55,175 bases of DNA from an uncultured Collinsella sp. (GTDB lineage: Bacteria > Actinomycetota > Coriobacteriia > Coriobacteriales > Coriobacteriaceae), in contig CABQJK010000011.1 of NCBI GenBank assembly GCA_902464495.1, positions 1 to 55,175 on the forward strand, read 5' to 3'. Within the stretch, counting starts at the first letter, position 1. The number at the start of each line of letters is the position of its first letter. Shown piece after piece: positions 16,884 to 25,269 of this stretch. Position numbers and translations under genes: made by a program. The notes beneath the pieces were generated by a model. The model saw only the letters and a program-made list of their open reading frames with translations, was not told where the DNA came from and ran no database searches.

Positions 16884-17606
16884 ATGAATGTAGAAACTGC
16901 GCAGCGGCTCGCCGACCTTCGTCGCAGCAAGGGTTTTAGCCAAGAAGGGCTGGCGCGAAAGCTGGGGCTGTCGCGCCAGGCGGTCAGTAAATGGGAGCGC
17001 GCGGAGAGCTCGCCCGATACCGAGAACCTGATCTCGCTCGCCAAGCTCTACGGTGTGAGCCTGGACGAGTTGCTCAATCCGAGCGACGAGATCGAGGACG
17101 ATATCGAATTTGAGAACGAGGACCGCGCCCGTCAGCGCGAGGCCGAGGCGGCAGAGCGCGCCCGTACCCATGAGGCGGCGGCACGCGCCACCGAGGCGGC
17201 AACACAGGCGAGTGACGCCGCCGCCAAGGCGGCGCAAGCGGCAAGCTGGAGTGCGCAGGCCGCCAATGCCGCTACGGCGCAGGCGACGAGTGGTGCTGCG
17301 GTTGGCTCGACTCCGGTGAAAGGCCCGTTCCAGTCGTTTCCGTATTGGGCCGTGTGCTGGCTGTTGTTCTTTTTGCTGATGTTCCTGTTTGGTGGTGCCC
17401 CCTTTGCCGCTCTGATTTTCTTTACGATCCCCATTTATCACTGGGTGGCGCGTGCGCTCGATGGCGATTGGGCGCGCGGGGATATTCGGGTCGGTCCGGC
17501 GCCGGTGGCGGCTAAGGCTCAGGTGCAGGACGTTCCTGCCGCGGCTGATACTGACGTGGCTACCGCGACCACCGCTGAGCCGATTGCCAAAGAGGGTGAT
17601 GAATGA
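16884..17606 (+). CDS. XRE-family regulator with C-terminal membrane segments
   Basis: A 240-residue protein: a Cro/C1-type helix-turn-helix at residues 5-62 (QEGLARKLGLSRQAVSKWER), an acidic patch, an Ala-rich helical linker (about 85-140) and two hydrophobic helices (about 154-170 and 172-190), then an Ala/Thr/Val-rich tail. It therefore looks like a membrane-tethered DNA-binding protein. GGAGGA lies five bases before the ATG. Its stop overlaps the start of the next gene in ATGA, so the pair is translationally coupled. The signal it senses is probably at the envelope, judged from the partner. Confidence 0.85.
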   Translation: MNVETAQRLADLRRSKGFSQEGLARKLGLSRQAVSKWERAESSPDTENLISLAKLYGVSLDELLNPSDEIEDDIEFENEDRARQREAEAAERARTHEAAARATEAATQASDAAAKAAQAASWSAQAANAATAQATSGAAVGSTPVKGPFQSFPYWAVCWLLFFLLMFLFGGAPFAALIFFTIPIYHWVARALDGDWARGDIRVGPAPVAAKAQVQDVPAAADTDVATATTAEPIAKEGDE

Positions 17607-18502
17607 TGAAGCTATCGCATGAGTCCAAGGTACGCTTGGGCGTTGGCATCGGAGCGTTTGTGCTCATCATCGGGCTTGTCTGTGGCATTTCGCGGATATT
17701 GATTCATTTTGATGGTCCGTGGAATCTCGACGATGTTGTATCCGGCTTGTCTGGTATGGACGATGCGGTTGACGAGGACGATCTTTTGGGTAGCGGTAAC
17801 TATTCCGCTCGGCCTCAACAGCTTTCGAGCGAAACGTTTGATGCCGACGCGTTCACATCGCTTGACTTGGACGTGACGTCGGGCACGGTCGAGATCAAAC
17901 ACGTCTCCGGCGGGCCGGTGCGCGTAATTGAAAGCGGGCGTGTGGCAACGGGGACCGTTGCCTTCGATGCGGCAACCCAAAATCTGGCCGAGGTTAAGGG
18001 TTCTACGCTCAAGATTCGCCAGTTCGATTGCGATGACGAGCGCGCCATTGACCGCACAGTTACCGTCGAACTGCCGCGCGAAGTTGCCGATAACATGGTG
18101 GGCATTACAGCGAATGTAGGATCGGGCGATCTGACGGTCACGGACATTGCGTGTCATGACCTCAACCTGACTTTGGACTCGGGAGACGTTGAGTTTGCGG
18201 GCACCGTGACCGACACCCTGAATGCCAAGGTCGGTTCGGGCGATGTGACGTTCGAGCTCTACCAGGCCCCCGCGAAGTCGATGGACGTGAGCGTGGGCTC
18301 GGGCGATGTGGAGATGACGGTTCCGAACTCGACGGGCTTTAAGGCGAGCCTCACCTTGGGAAGCGGCGACTTCGAGAGCGATTTCCTTCCGCTTGGCTAC
18401 GACGGCGAGACCATTTTGAATCTTGAATTCGATAACGGCGATAAGTCTGCTACGTATCGTTTTGAGGTCGGTTCGGGCGACATGTCGTTTGATCCGGAGT
18501 GA
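17603..18502 (+). CDS. Membrane-anchored DUF4097-type beta-repeat protein
   Basis: A 299-residue protein with one N-terminal membrane helix (about residues 9-31) and an extracytoplasmic beta-solenoid-like domain. At least six Gly/Asp-Ser-Gly-Asp turns (DSGDVEF, GSGDVTF, GSGDVEM, GSGDFES, GSGDMSF and GSGDLTV) mark the repeat. Such DUF4097/YvlB-like proteins occur next to small regulators that answer cell-envelope stress. It is coupled by a four-base overlap to the XRE regulator upstream. Two start codons are adjacent (17603 and 17606); the first is used here. Confidence 0.85.
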   Translation: MMKLSHESKVRLGVGIGAFVLIIGLVCGISRILIHFDGPWNLDDVVSGLSGMDDAVDEDDLLGSGNYSARPQQLSSETFDADAFTSLDLDVTSGTVEIKHVSGGPVRVIESGRVATGTVAFDAATQNLAEVKGSTLKIRQFDCDDERAIDRTVTVELPREVADNMVGITANVGSGDLTVTDIACHDLNLTLDSGDVEFAGTVTDTLNAKVGSGDVTFELYQAPAKSMDVSVGSGDVEMTVPNSTGFKASLTLGSGDFESDFLPLGYDGETILNLEFDNGDKSATYRFEVGSGDMSFDPE

Positions 18503-18549
18503 CATGCGGTTTTCGGAGATCGGTACATATAGGCATGCTCTTTGATGGA

Positions 18550-18588
18550 GGCGCCGGGGCCGTGACTGGCTCCGGCGTCTTTGCCTTT
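18550..18588 (+). terminator. Rho-independent terminator after the XRE-DUF4097 pair
   Basis: GGCGCCGGGGCC pairs with GGCTCCGGCGTC around a six-base loop, followed by TCTTTGCCTTT. Confidence 0.75.
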
Positions 18589-18599
18589 ACAATGGGGGC

Positions 18600-20504
18600 A
18601 TGGAACAGATTATCTTGAACATACTCGAGGCCCTGCGTCGCGGTGAGACCGTGGATGACAAGGCGCTCGTCAAGCTGATACATGCCGAGGCGCGCCGCGA
18701 GGGCGCCGATAAGCGCGACCTGGCCAAGCGCCGTCTGCTGCCGTTTTACCAACGGGTGAAGCGCGAAGAGCCGGCTCGTTGGGCTGAGTGGAATGTCGAT
18801 GCCGAGTTGGAGCGTCAACTGCTGCAGGCGCTGCGCATGAAGCCGCGCCGCACGGCTTCGGGTGTGGCGACCATTACCGTTATTACCAAGCCGTGGCCGT
18901 GCTCGGGCGATTGCCTGTTTTGTCCCAACGACCTGCGCATGCCCAAGAGTTATCTGCACGCTGAGCCGGCGTGCGCCCGTGCAGAGCAAAACTGCTTCGA
19001 TCCGTATCTGCAGGTGAGTGCCCGTCTGACGGCGCTTTCGCAGATGGGGCATGCGACCGATAAGATCGAGCTCATCGTGCTCGGCGGTACTTGGAGCGAC
19101 TACTCGGAAGGCTATCAGACCTGGTTTATGTCGGAGCTCTTCCGCGCGCTCAATGACGATGCCGTGGCCGGCGTGGCGGCCAATCCCATGCTGGCGCGTC
19201 CGGGTATTAGCCGCGCCGAGGCGGGGCGCCTGCTCAATGACGCTCCCGCCGATGCGCTGCCGCCGGTGGTGGCGGAGCGTCGCGAGCGCTATCGGACAGC
19301 GGGCATTGCGACCGATGAGCGCGAGCTTTCGGCGGGCGTTGCCGGTGAGCAGGAGTGCGTGGATGCTGCCGCGGGCGGTTACAACCGCGCGGTGCGTCGG
19401 CTGTACGGCCCCGGCACGCCGTGGGGCGAGGTCGCCGAGTGGCAGACAGCCACGATGGAAGAGCTCGAACGTCAGCAGCGCATTAACGAGACGGCGAAGC
19501 ATCGCGTGGTGGGGCTCGTTATCGAGACCCGCCCCGATGCCGTGACGCCGCAGGCGCTCACGCTCATTCGCCGCCTGGGCTGCACCAAGATCCAGATGGG
19601 TATTCAGAGCCTCGACCAGCACCTGCTCGACATTAACGAACGTCGCATTACGGTGGCTCAGATTGAGCGTGCGTTTTCGCTTGCAAGACTGTTTGGCTTT
19701 AAGATTCACGCGCATTTTATGCTCAACTTGCTGGGCGCTACGCCCGGGGGGGACAAGCTCGACTACGAGCGCTTTATGACCGAGGGCGCCTTTATGCCCG
19801 ACGAGGTCAAGGTTTACCCGTGCGCGCTCATTGAGGGCTCACGCCTAGTGGGCTGCTATGAGCGTGGCGAGTGGAGTCCCTATACCGAGGAAGAGCTGCT
19901 CGACGTGTTGGCCGACGATATCGTGGTGACGCCGGCGTTTTGCCGTATCAGCCGTATGATTCGCGACTTTAGCTCCGACGACATCATGGTGGGCAACAAG
20001 AAACCCAACCTGCGTCAGCTCGTCGAGAATCGTTTGGCAGCCCGTGGGGAGGGCGCAAAGGTGCGTGAGATTCGCTATCGCGAGATCAGTACCGCGGGCG
20101 CCGATTTGGATGAGCTCTCTCTTGATGAGGTTGTTTACGAGACGCCGGTGACGAGCGAACGTTTTTTGCAGTGGGTGACGCCCGAGGGCAAGATAGCCGG
20201 CTTTTTGCGCCTGTCGCTGCCCGATTGCGCGTTTGTTGCCGCGCATGCGGACGAGTTGCCGACGTTGCCGGACGAGGCGATGATTCGCGAGGTGCACGTC
20301 TATGGCATGGCGGCGCGTGTGGGCGATCAGGGCCAGGCGGCTCAGCATCACGGTCTGGGACGTTCGCTCGTGGAACGTGCGTGCCAGATTGCTCAGGATG
20401 CGGGATATACACACATCAATGTGATCAGCGCGATTGGCACGCGTGAGTACTATCGCCACCTTGGTTTTTACGACCATGGCCTCTATCTGCAAAAGGAGCT
20501 CTAG
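18600..20504 (+). CDS. elp3: Elp3-family radical SAM/GNAT tRNA U34 modification enzyme
   Basis: A 634-residue Elp3 homologue. The iron-sulfur cluster motif is CSGDCLFC (Cys101, Cys105, Cys108), followed by PNDLRMPKSYL as in archaeal and eukaryotic Elp3; IQMGIQSLD and the TPGGDKLDYERF region continue the radical SAM barrel, and the C-terminal GNAT domain has RVGDQGQAAQHHGLGRSLV and YRHLGFYDHGLYLQKEL. It should add a carboxymethyl group to wobble uridine of tRNA from acetyl-CoA. It acts without the other Elongator subunits, as known for bacterial and archaeal Elp3. A long insertion with many Arg and Glu residues lies at about 195-275. No clear ribosome site; the ATG at 18600 follows GGGGGC. Confidence 0.93.
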   Translation: MEQIILNILEALRRGETVDDKALVKLIHAEARREGADKRDLAKRRLLPFYQRVKREEPARWAEWNVDAELERQLLQALRMKPRRTASGVATITVITKPWPCSGDCLFCPNDLRMPKSYLHAEPACARAEQNCFDPYLQVSARLTALSQMGHATDKIELIVLGGTWSDYSEGYQTWFMSELFRALNDDAVAGVAANPMLARPGISRAEAGRLLNDAPADALPPVVAERRERYRTAGIATDERELSAGVAGEQECVDAAAGGYNRAVRRLYGPGTPWGEVAEWQTATMEELERQQRINETAKHRVVGLVIETRPDAVTPQALTLIRRLGCTKIQMGIQSLDQHLLDINERRITVAQIERAFSLARLFGFKIHAHFMLNLLGATPGGDKLDYERFMTEGAFMPDEVKVYPCALIEGSRLVGCYERGEWSPYTEEELLDVLADDIVVTPAFCRISRMIRDFSSDDIMVGNKKPNLRQLVENRLAARGEGAKVREIRYREISTAGADLDELSLDEVVYETPVTSERFLQWVTPEGKIAGFLRLSLPDCAFVAAHADELPTLPDEAMIREVHVYGMAARVGDQGQAAQHHGLGRSLVERACQIAQDAGYTHINVISAIGTREYYRHLGFYDHGLYLQKEL

Positions 20505-21380
20505 ATGAACAAGCCGAGTGTTTCCGCTGGCGTTGTTGCTGGCGTTGCCCTGGGAGCTGCAGCGCTGGGTGCGGCTGCCGTCGCTGTTCGTGCTGCCTGT
20601 CTGCAGGTTGCGCGGACCCGCAACGGGCTGGCGCGTGTGAAGCGCGTGCACGACGAGAATGGTGACGAGGTCCGTGTGCTGGTGCAGGGCGGCGTCTACC
20701 AAAGCGCGAGCTACGTTGGCGAGCGTTGGGCGGAACCCGTCTTTGCGTACTATCGCGCATTTGACGATGTGTTTGAGGCTGAGGACGCAATGCGTGATGC
20801 TTGCGGGCATGGTATCGACCGTATGCTCATGCTGGGCGGTGGCGGGTTTGCCTATCCCAAGTATGCGCTGATGTCGCATGAGGGCCTGCGCATGGATGTC
20901 ATTGAGTACGATGCCGAAATTACGCGTCTGGCGCGCCGTTGGTTCTACCTGGACGAGCTGGAGCGCACGGTGGGCGATCGCCTGCGAGTGATTACCGCTG
21001 AGGCACGTTCGTACCTGGGCGTGACGAGCGTGGGGCATCATCGCTACGACGTGGTCGTGAGCGATTGCTTTGGCGGTGCCGAGCCCGTACGCGAGCTGGC
21101 GACGGTTGAGGCGTTGCGTTTGGTGCGAGGCAGCCTGAACCCCGGGGGTATCTACGTTGCCAATATCGTGAGCGCAAGTGAGGGGAGCGATGTGTCGTTC
21201 CTGCGCGATTGCGCCGCCACGGCGCTCGAGGTGTTCGACCACGCTTGGGTAATTCCCTGCGGTGACACGGAGTTCGGCGGCGAGGAGAATTACCTGCTAG
21301 TCGCCAGCGACGGCGACTACGCCTTTGCGGATGCCGTGCCTTTCGATGCCGACTTCCTCGGCACCGCCCTATACGACTAG
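20505..21380 (+). CDS. Spermidine-synthase-like methyltransferase-fold protein with N-terminal membrane helix
   Basis: A 291-residue protein. A hydrophobic Ala/Val/Gly-rich helix (about residues 8-30) anchors a domain with the spermidine synthase/SAM fold: RMLMLGGGGFAYPKY, MDVIEYDAEITRLARRWF and YDVVVSDCFGG. Unlike true SpeE it lacks a convincing decarboxylated-SAM pocket that I can identify, so polyamine synthesis is not assumed. Its ATG follows the elp3 stop with no gap, so the two are probably one transcript. The substrate is unknown. Confidence 0.8.
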   Translation: MNKPSVSAGVVAGVALGAAALGAAAVAVRAACLQVARTRNGLARVKRVHDENGDEVRVLVQGGVYQSASYVGERWAEPVFAYYRAFDDVFEAEDAMRDACGHGIDRMLMLGGGGFAYPKYALMSHEGLRMDVIEYDAEITRLARRWFYLDELERTVGDRLRVITAEARSYLGVTSVGHHRYDVVVSDCFGGAEPVRELATVEALRLVRGSLNPGGIYVANIVSASEGSDVSFLRDCAATALEVFDHAWVIPCGDTEFGGEENYLLVASDGDYAFADAVPFDADFLGTALYD

Positions 21381-21403
21381 ACTACTCAGATAATCAGCCC
21401 CGC

Positions 21404-23848
21404 TTATGTGTGGTTGCGCCAGCCGAGGACGCGTTGCTTCATGCCTTGGATGTCAAGGACGCCTTCGGCAAAGCCCTTGCGCACGAGCTCCTCGGGAACG
21501 TACTCGTCGTAGCGATCAAAGTAAGGCACCTCGCCGGGATAGACGAGCTCGATGGGGTCGAAGTCTTTCTCGGCCTCGGCGGTGAGCACCTCAAAGAACG
21601 TCTCCTCGTCGGCCTTCATCTTGAACTGCATAAAGTACGGGCGTGAAGGGTCGAGTCCGCGAAGGCCCAGTTCCGCGGCACATTTAATCTTGAGCATGCG
21701 CTCGAGCGCCAAAAAGGCGTAGCTGCCCAGCCAGGGAAAGAGCACCCAGGTATCCCCGCCCAGGTTGATGAGCGGCTTAGTTCCCGCACCCGAAAGCTTG
21801 GCCGTATGACGAGCCTGTGCAAGGCGTGCCCGTGCGTTGCCCATGAGGTACGGATATGCCGCGTGCTCGTTGAGCGCCTTGCGCATGCGCTCGAGCACGT
21901 GTGTATTGATGTCGCCGGGGCAGTCGCCAAAGTAGGCCGGCACCCGGCCCTTGACCTGCGTGGCAAAGACGGTGTGGCGCTTCCAGTCCACTTCCTCGAC
22001 AATCCAGCAGTGTCCGGCGATAGCGATGCGCTCACCGGGCGGTGGGGGATTGACGATCGTGCCCAGCTCGGCCGATTCGCTGCGAACGGTAAACTCTTCG
22101 TTTTCCTGGAACACAGCGTAGAACTTAAAGTTGTTGATGATGCGCTCGCCCGCGAGGCCTACGATGAGCCCACCGCCCTCGGTGACCTGGATGTGGTCGA
22201 TCTTGATGAGGTGGCGCAGCAGTACGCGATAGTCATCGGCCGAGACGCGGTGGAAATAGCTGAGCGTGAGCACACGTTGAGCAAGCTCGGCCGGTGTGAG
22301 CTCGCCGGTGCTGGCGAGCGTCGACATGGTCTGGTGATAGAGCAAACTGTAGGGGAGTCGATCGAGCTCGGGCGGCTCGACCCACTTTTCTTCGCGATAG
22401 AGTTGTACGAGTGCGATGCCCTGCAGGAGCTTCCAGGGTATCGTTTCGGGCATCATCGTGCGCGGCTCGGGCTCCTCCTCGCGCATGACAAACCACATCT
22501 CGGGCGGAAGATCGCGGCGGCCTGTGCGCCCCATGCGCTGCAAAAAGGAACTGACGGTAAACGGTGCATCGATTTGGAACGCGCGCTCCAGGCGACCGAT
22601 ATCAATGCCGAGTTCCAGCGTGGAGGTGGTGACGGTTGTCTGTGCCTGTTCCTCGTCGCGCATGAGCTCCTCGGCGGTCTCGCGTAGCGATGCCGAGAGG
22701 TTGCCATGATGGATAAGGAAGCGGTCTGGCTCGTGTCGGCTTTCACAGTAGCTGCGCAAAATGGAGCACACGGCCTCTGCCTCCTCGCGCGAGTTGGCAA
22801 AGACCAGGCACTTGCGGCCGCGGGTATGTTCAAAGATATAGCCCATGCCGGGGTCGGCGTTGTCGGGTGCGGTGTCGGTGGGGTTGAGCAGCGCCTGTTC
22901 GGTTGCCTGCGGGATGTCGACTTCGCCCTCGGGGGCCGAGGAAGTGCGACGGTCCTTGGGGGCAGCCTCGCCCCGTGCCTGCTCGCGACGTTGGCGCCGT
23001 TCCTCCTGTGTGAGTTGCCCGCTATGACGCATGTCTTGGGTGCTGACGGGCAGTGCCGCGGGTGGTGCCGCCTCAATGCGCTCGCAAGCGAGCACCTCGG
23101 CTTCTTGTGGACCTGTGCCTACGAATCCTCGTTGCTGAGCCTGGGGGCCCGAGTTGTAGAAGTGCTCCATGGAGATGCGCCACACGCGGCGCGGTTCCTC
23201 AAAGCGGGGGATAACGCAGTCGCGTCCCGTTCCCTGCGAGAGAAAGGCGCCCGTGCGCTCGGGGTCGCCGATGGTGGCCGAAAGGCCAATGCGGCGGGGC
23301 TGCACGCCTGCCATGCGCGAGAGGCGCTCGATAAGACAGAGCGTCTGCCCGCCGCGGTCGCCGCGCATGAGCGAATGGACTTCGTCGATAACCACATAGC
23401 GCAGGTCGCAAAACATGCGCGGGATCGCCATGTGCTTATGGATTAAGAGCGCTTCGAGTGACTCGGGCGTAATCTGCAAGATGCCGCTCGGTTTTTTGAT
23501 GAGCTTAGCCTTGTGCGACTGCGAGACATCGCCGTGCCAGTGCCAGACGGGGATATCGGCCTCTTCGCATAGGTCGTTGAGGCGGACGAATTGGTCGTTG
23601 ATGAGCGCCTTGAGGGGGCCAATGTAGAGGGCGCCCACGCTTGCGGGCGGGTTCTCCCAAAACTCGGTCAGGATGGGAAAGAAGGCCGCCTCGGTTTTGC
23701 CGGAAGCCGTTGATGCCGTCAAGAGCACATTGTCCTGCGTGTTGAAGATGGCATCTGCCGCCGCAACCTGGATAGAGCGCAAGCTCTCCCAATCGTGGGA
23801 GTAGATGAAGTCTTGGATAAACGGGGCATAGCGGTCAAAGGCGTTCAC
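21404..23848 (-). CDS. Lhr/BrxHI-like superfamily 2 helicase
   Basis: An 814-residue DEVH helicase. Motifs: TASTASGKTEAA (Walker A, Lys51), VVIDEVHSLMRGDRGG (II), GLSATIG (III), TTSTLELGIDIG (V) and FLQRMGRTGRRD (VI). The C-terminal half has the winged-helix and Lhr-core-like features of large DNA helicases. The start is the GTG at 23848, four bases after AAAGGAGG. It is the third gene of a minus-strand set with a BrxD-like ATPase and a TerB-like protein; Lhr-like helicases (BrxHI) partner BrxD ATPases in type 2 BREX. A ~116-base gap with a REP-like palindrome separates it from the ATPase gene. A sequence between motifs III and IV is long and charged. Confidence 0.88.
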   Translation of the reverse strand: MNAFDRYAPFIQDFIYSHDWESLRSIQVAAADAIFNTQDNVLLTASTASGKTEAAFFPILTEFWENPPASVGALYIGPLKALINDQFVRLNDLCEEADIPVWHWHGDVSQSHKAKLIKKPSGILQITPESLEALLIHKHMAIPRMFCDLRYVVIDEVHSLMRGDRGGQTLCLIERLSRMAGVQPRRIGLSATIGDPERTGAFLSQGTGRDCVIPRFEEPRRVWRISMEHFYNSGPQAQQRGFVGTGPQEAEVLACERIEAAPPAALPVSTQDMRHSGQLTQEERRQRREQARGEAAPKDRRTSSAPEGEVDIPQATEQALLNPTDTAPDNADPGMGYIFEHTRGRKCLVFANSREEAEAVCSILRSYCESRHEPDRFLIHHGNLSASLRETAEELMRDEEQAQTTVTTSTLELGIDIGRLERAFQIDAPFTVSSFLQRMGRTGRRDLPPEMWFVMREEEPEPRTMMPETIPWKLLQGIALVQLYREEKWVEPPELDRLPYSLLYHQTMSTLASTGELTPAELAQRVLTLSYFHRVSADDYRVLLRHLIKIDHIQVTEGGGLIVGLAGERIINNFKFYAVFQENEEFTVRSESAELGTIVNPPPPGERIAIAGHCWIVEEVDWKRHTVFATQVKGRVPAYFGDCPGDINTHVLERMRKALNEHAAYPYLMGNARARLAQARHTAKLSGAGTKPLINLGGDTWVLFPWLGSYAFLALERMLKIKCAAELGLRGLDPSRPYFMQFKMKADEETFFEVLTAEAEKDFDPIELVYPGEVPYFDRYDEYVPEELVRKGFAEGVLDIQGMKQRVLGWRNHT

Positions 23849-23929
23849 GGGGCCTCCTTTCAACAACGAATCTCTCAACGCGGCTGGCAACGGCTTGCTG
23901 CATTACTGCTTCAACGTTTGCCCAGATAA

Positions 23930-23966
23930 AACCTGCCAAAATAAACCTGTCCCTTTTTGGTAGGTT
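23930..23966. repeat. 37-nt REP-like palindrome, copy 2
   Basis: AACCTGCCAAAA pairs imperfectly with TTTTTGGTAGGTT. The unit is 37 nt long and CCTGTCCC lies at positions 17-24, as in the copy at 9824-9860, while the arms differ and keep their own pairing. It lies between the helicase and ATPase genes and overlaps the ATPase stop codon by two bases. Confidence 0.65.
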
Positions 23967-25269
23967 AGATGGTGAACTCGGCGAAGTTGCGGTCGTCGTC
24001 TGCGGTGCCGGTGTCGTCTGTTGCGGCTGCCGGCGCCAGCGCGTCGCCACCGACGCTTTGCAGTAACTCGGCCACGTTGGCGTCGGGGTTTTGACATAGG
24101 ATATCGAGCAGCTCGATAAAGTCGCGGATGACCTCGCGGGGCGTCAGGTGCGTGTCTGCCCCCACGCGACCAAACTCAATCTTGAGGAAGTCCACCAAGT
24201 CGTTCTCGGTAAGCGTGGGCGTCCAGCCAAAGTAGCCGGCATGGATCTGCATGAGCTTTTCGATGAGCACCAGCAGCTCCTCGTAGGTGAGCGGCTGCAG
24301 GCGGATGATGGGCGCGAGCATGTCTTTGAGGTCATTGCGTGCAAAACGGCCCTGAGCGAGACGGCTCCGAAGGGCCTCGTAGGAAAAGACGCCGCGGCGG
24401 CGGTCCTCGATAGAGGTCGGCGTGCCGCCCATGATCATGCCCAAGTACTGCGCCTTGCCCTGGAGCGTGTCGTTGTACATGGTCAGGATCTTCTCGTAGT
24501 TGTATTGGCGCGTGATGGCGTTGGGAATCTTATACAGATTCACGAGCTCGTCGATGAGCACCAGCATGCCCTTGTAGCCGCTGCAGACCAAAAAGCGCGC
24601 AATGAGCTTAACGTAGTCGTACCAGTCGTCATCGCTGATGATGGTTGAGGACCCCAGTTCGGCGCGAGCCTCGCTCTTGGTGCGGTATTCGCCGCGGATC
24701 CATTTGGTCACGCGGCTCGTGGCCTCTTCGTCGCCCTCTGATACGGCCGCGCGGTAGCGGCGGAGCATACGGGCGAAGTCGAAGCCGTGGACCATTTCCT
24801 CGAGCGGGGCCAGTTGGGAATTGACGGCAGACTCGTCGGCATCGGCACACGAGGCGACCCAGCGATCTAGGATAAGGTTGAGCGCACCGCCTTCGGGGCG
24901 CGTCTTGGTCGATATGTTGCGGATGAGCTCGCGGTAGGTGGCGAGGCCCTGTCCCTGGCCGCCCTGTAGGCGGCGCTCGGGGGATAGGTCGGCATCGGCG
25001 ACGACGAATCCCTCACCCATGGCGTGCGTGCGGATGGTTTGGAGCAAAAAGCTCTTGCCGGCGCCGTAGCGACCGACTAGAAAGCGGAAGCTCGCGCCAC
25101 CGTCGGCGATGAGGTCCAGGTCGGTGAGTAGGGCGCGGATCTCGACCTCGCGCCCTACGGTGATATAGGGAAGGCCGATGCGCGGGACCACGCCGCCTTT
25201 GAGCGAGTTGAGAATGACGGCAGCGACGCGCTTGGGCACGCGGGGCGCTGCGGATGCGGTATCACTCAT
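23965..25269 (-). CDS. BrxD-like P-loop ATPase (DUF2791-type)
   Basis: A 434-residue AAA-like ATPase. GRYGAGKS (Walker A, residues 66-73) and GMLVLIDELVNLYK (Walker B) are intact, and RRRGVFSYEALRSRL carries candidate arginine fingers. It resembles the ATP-binding proteins called BrxD in type 2 BREX defence loci, which also occur outside BREX. The gene overlaps the end of the TerB-like gene by eight bases, which indicates tight translational coupling. The tail (about 400-434) is Ala/Asp-rich and probably flexible. The role in defence is inferred from family and neighbours. Confidence 0.85.
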   Translation of the reverse strand: MSDTASAAPRVPKRVAAVILNSLKGGVVPRIGLPYITVGREVEIRALLTDLDLIADGGASFRFLVGRYGAGKSFLLQTIRTHAMGEGFVVADADLSPERRLQGGQGQGLATYRELIRNISTKTRPEGGALNLILDRWVASCADADESAVNSQLAPLEEMVHGFDFARMLRRYRAAVSEGDEEATSRVTKWIRGEYRTKSEARAELGSSTIISDDDWYDYVKLIARFLVCSGYKGMLVLIDELVNLYKIPNAITRQYNYEKILTMYNDTLQGKAQYLGMIMGGTPTSIEDRRRGVFSYEALRSRLAQGRFARNDLKDMLAPIIRLQPLTYEELLVLIEKLMQIHAGYFGWTPTLTENDLVDFLKIEFGRVGADTHLTPREVIRDFIELLDILCQNPDANVAELLQSVGGDALAPAAATDDTGTADDDRNFAEFTI

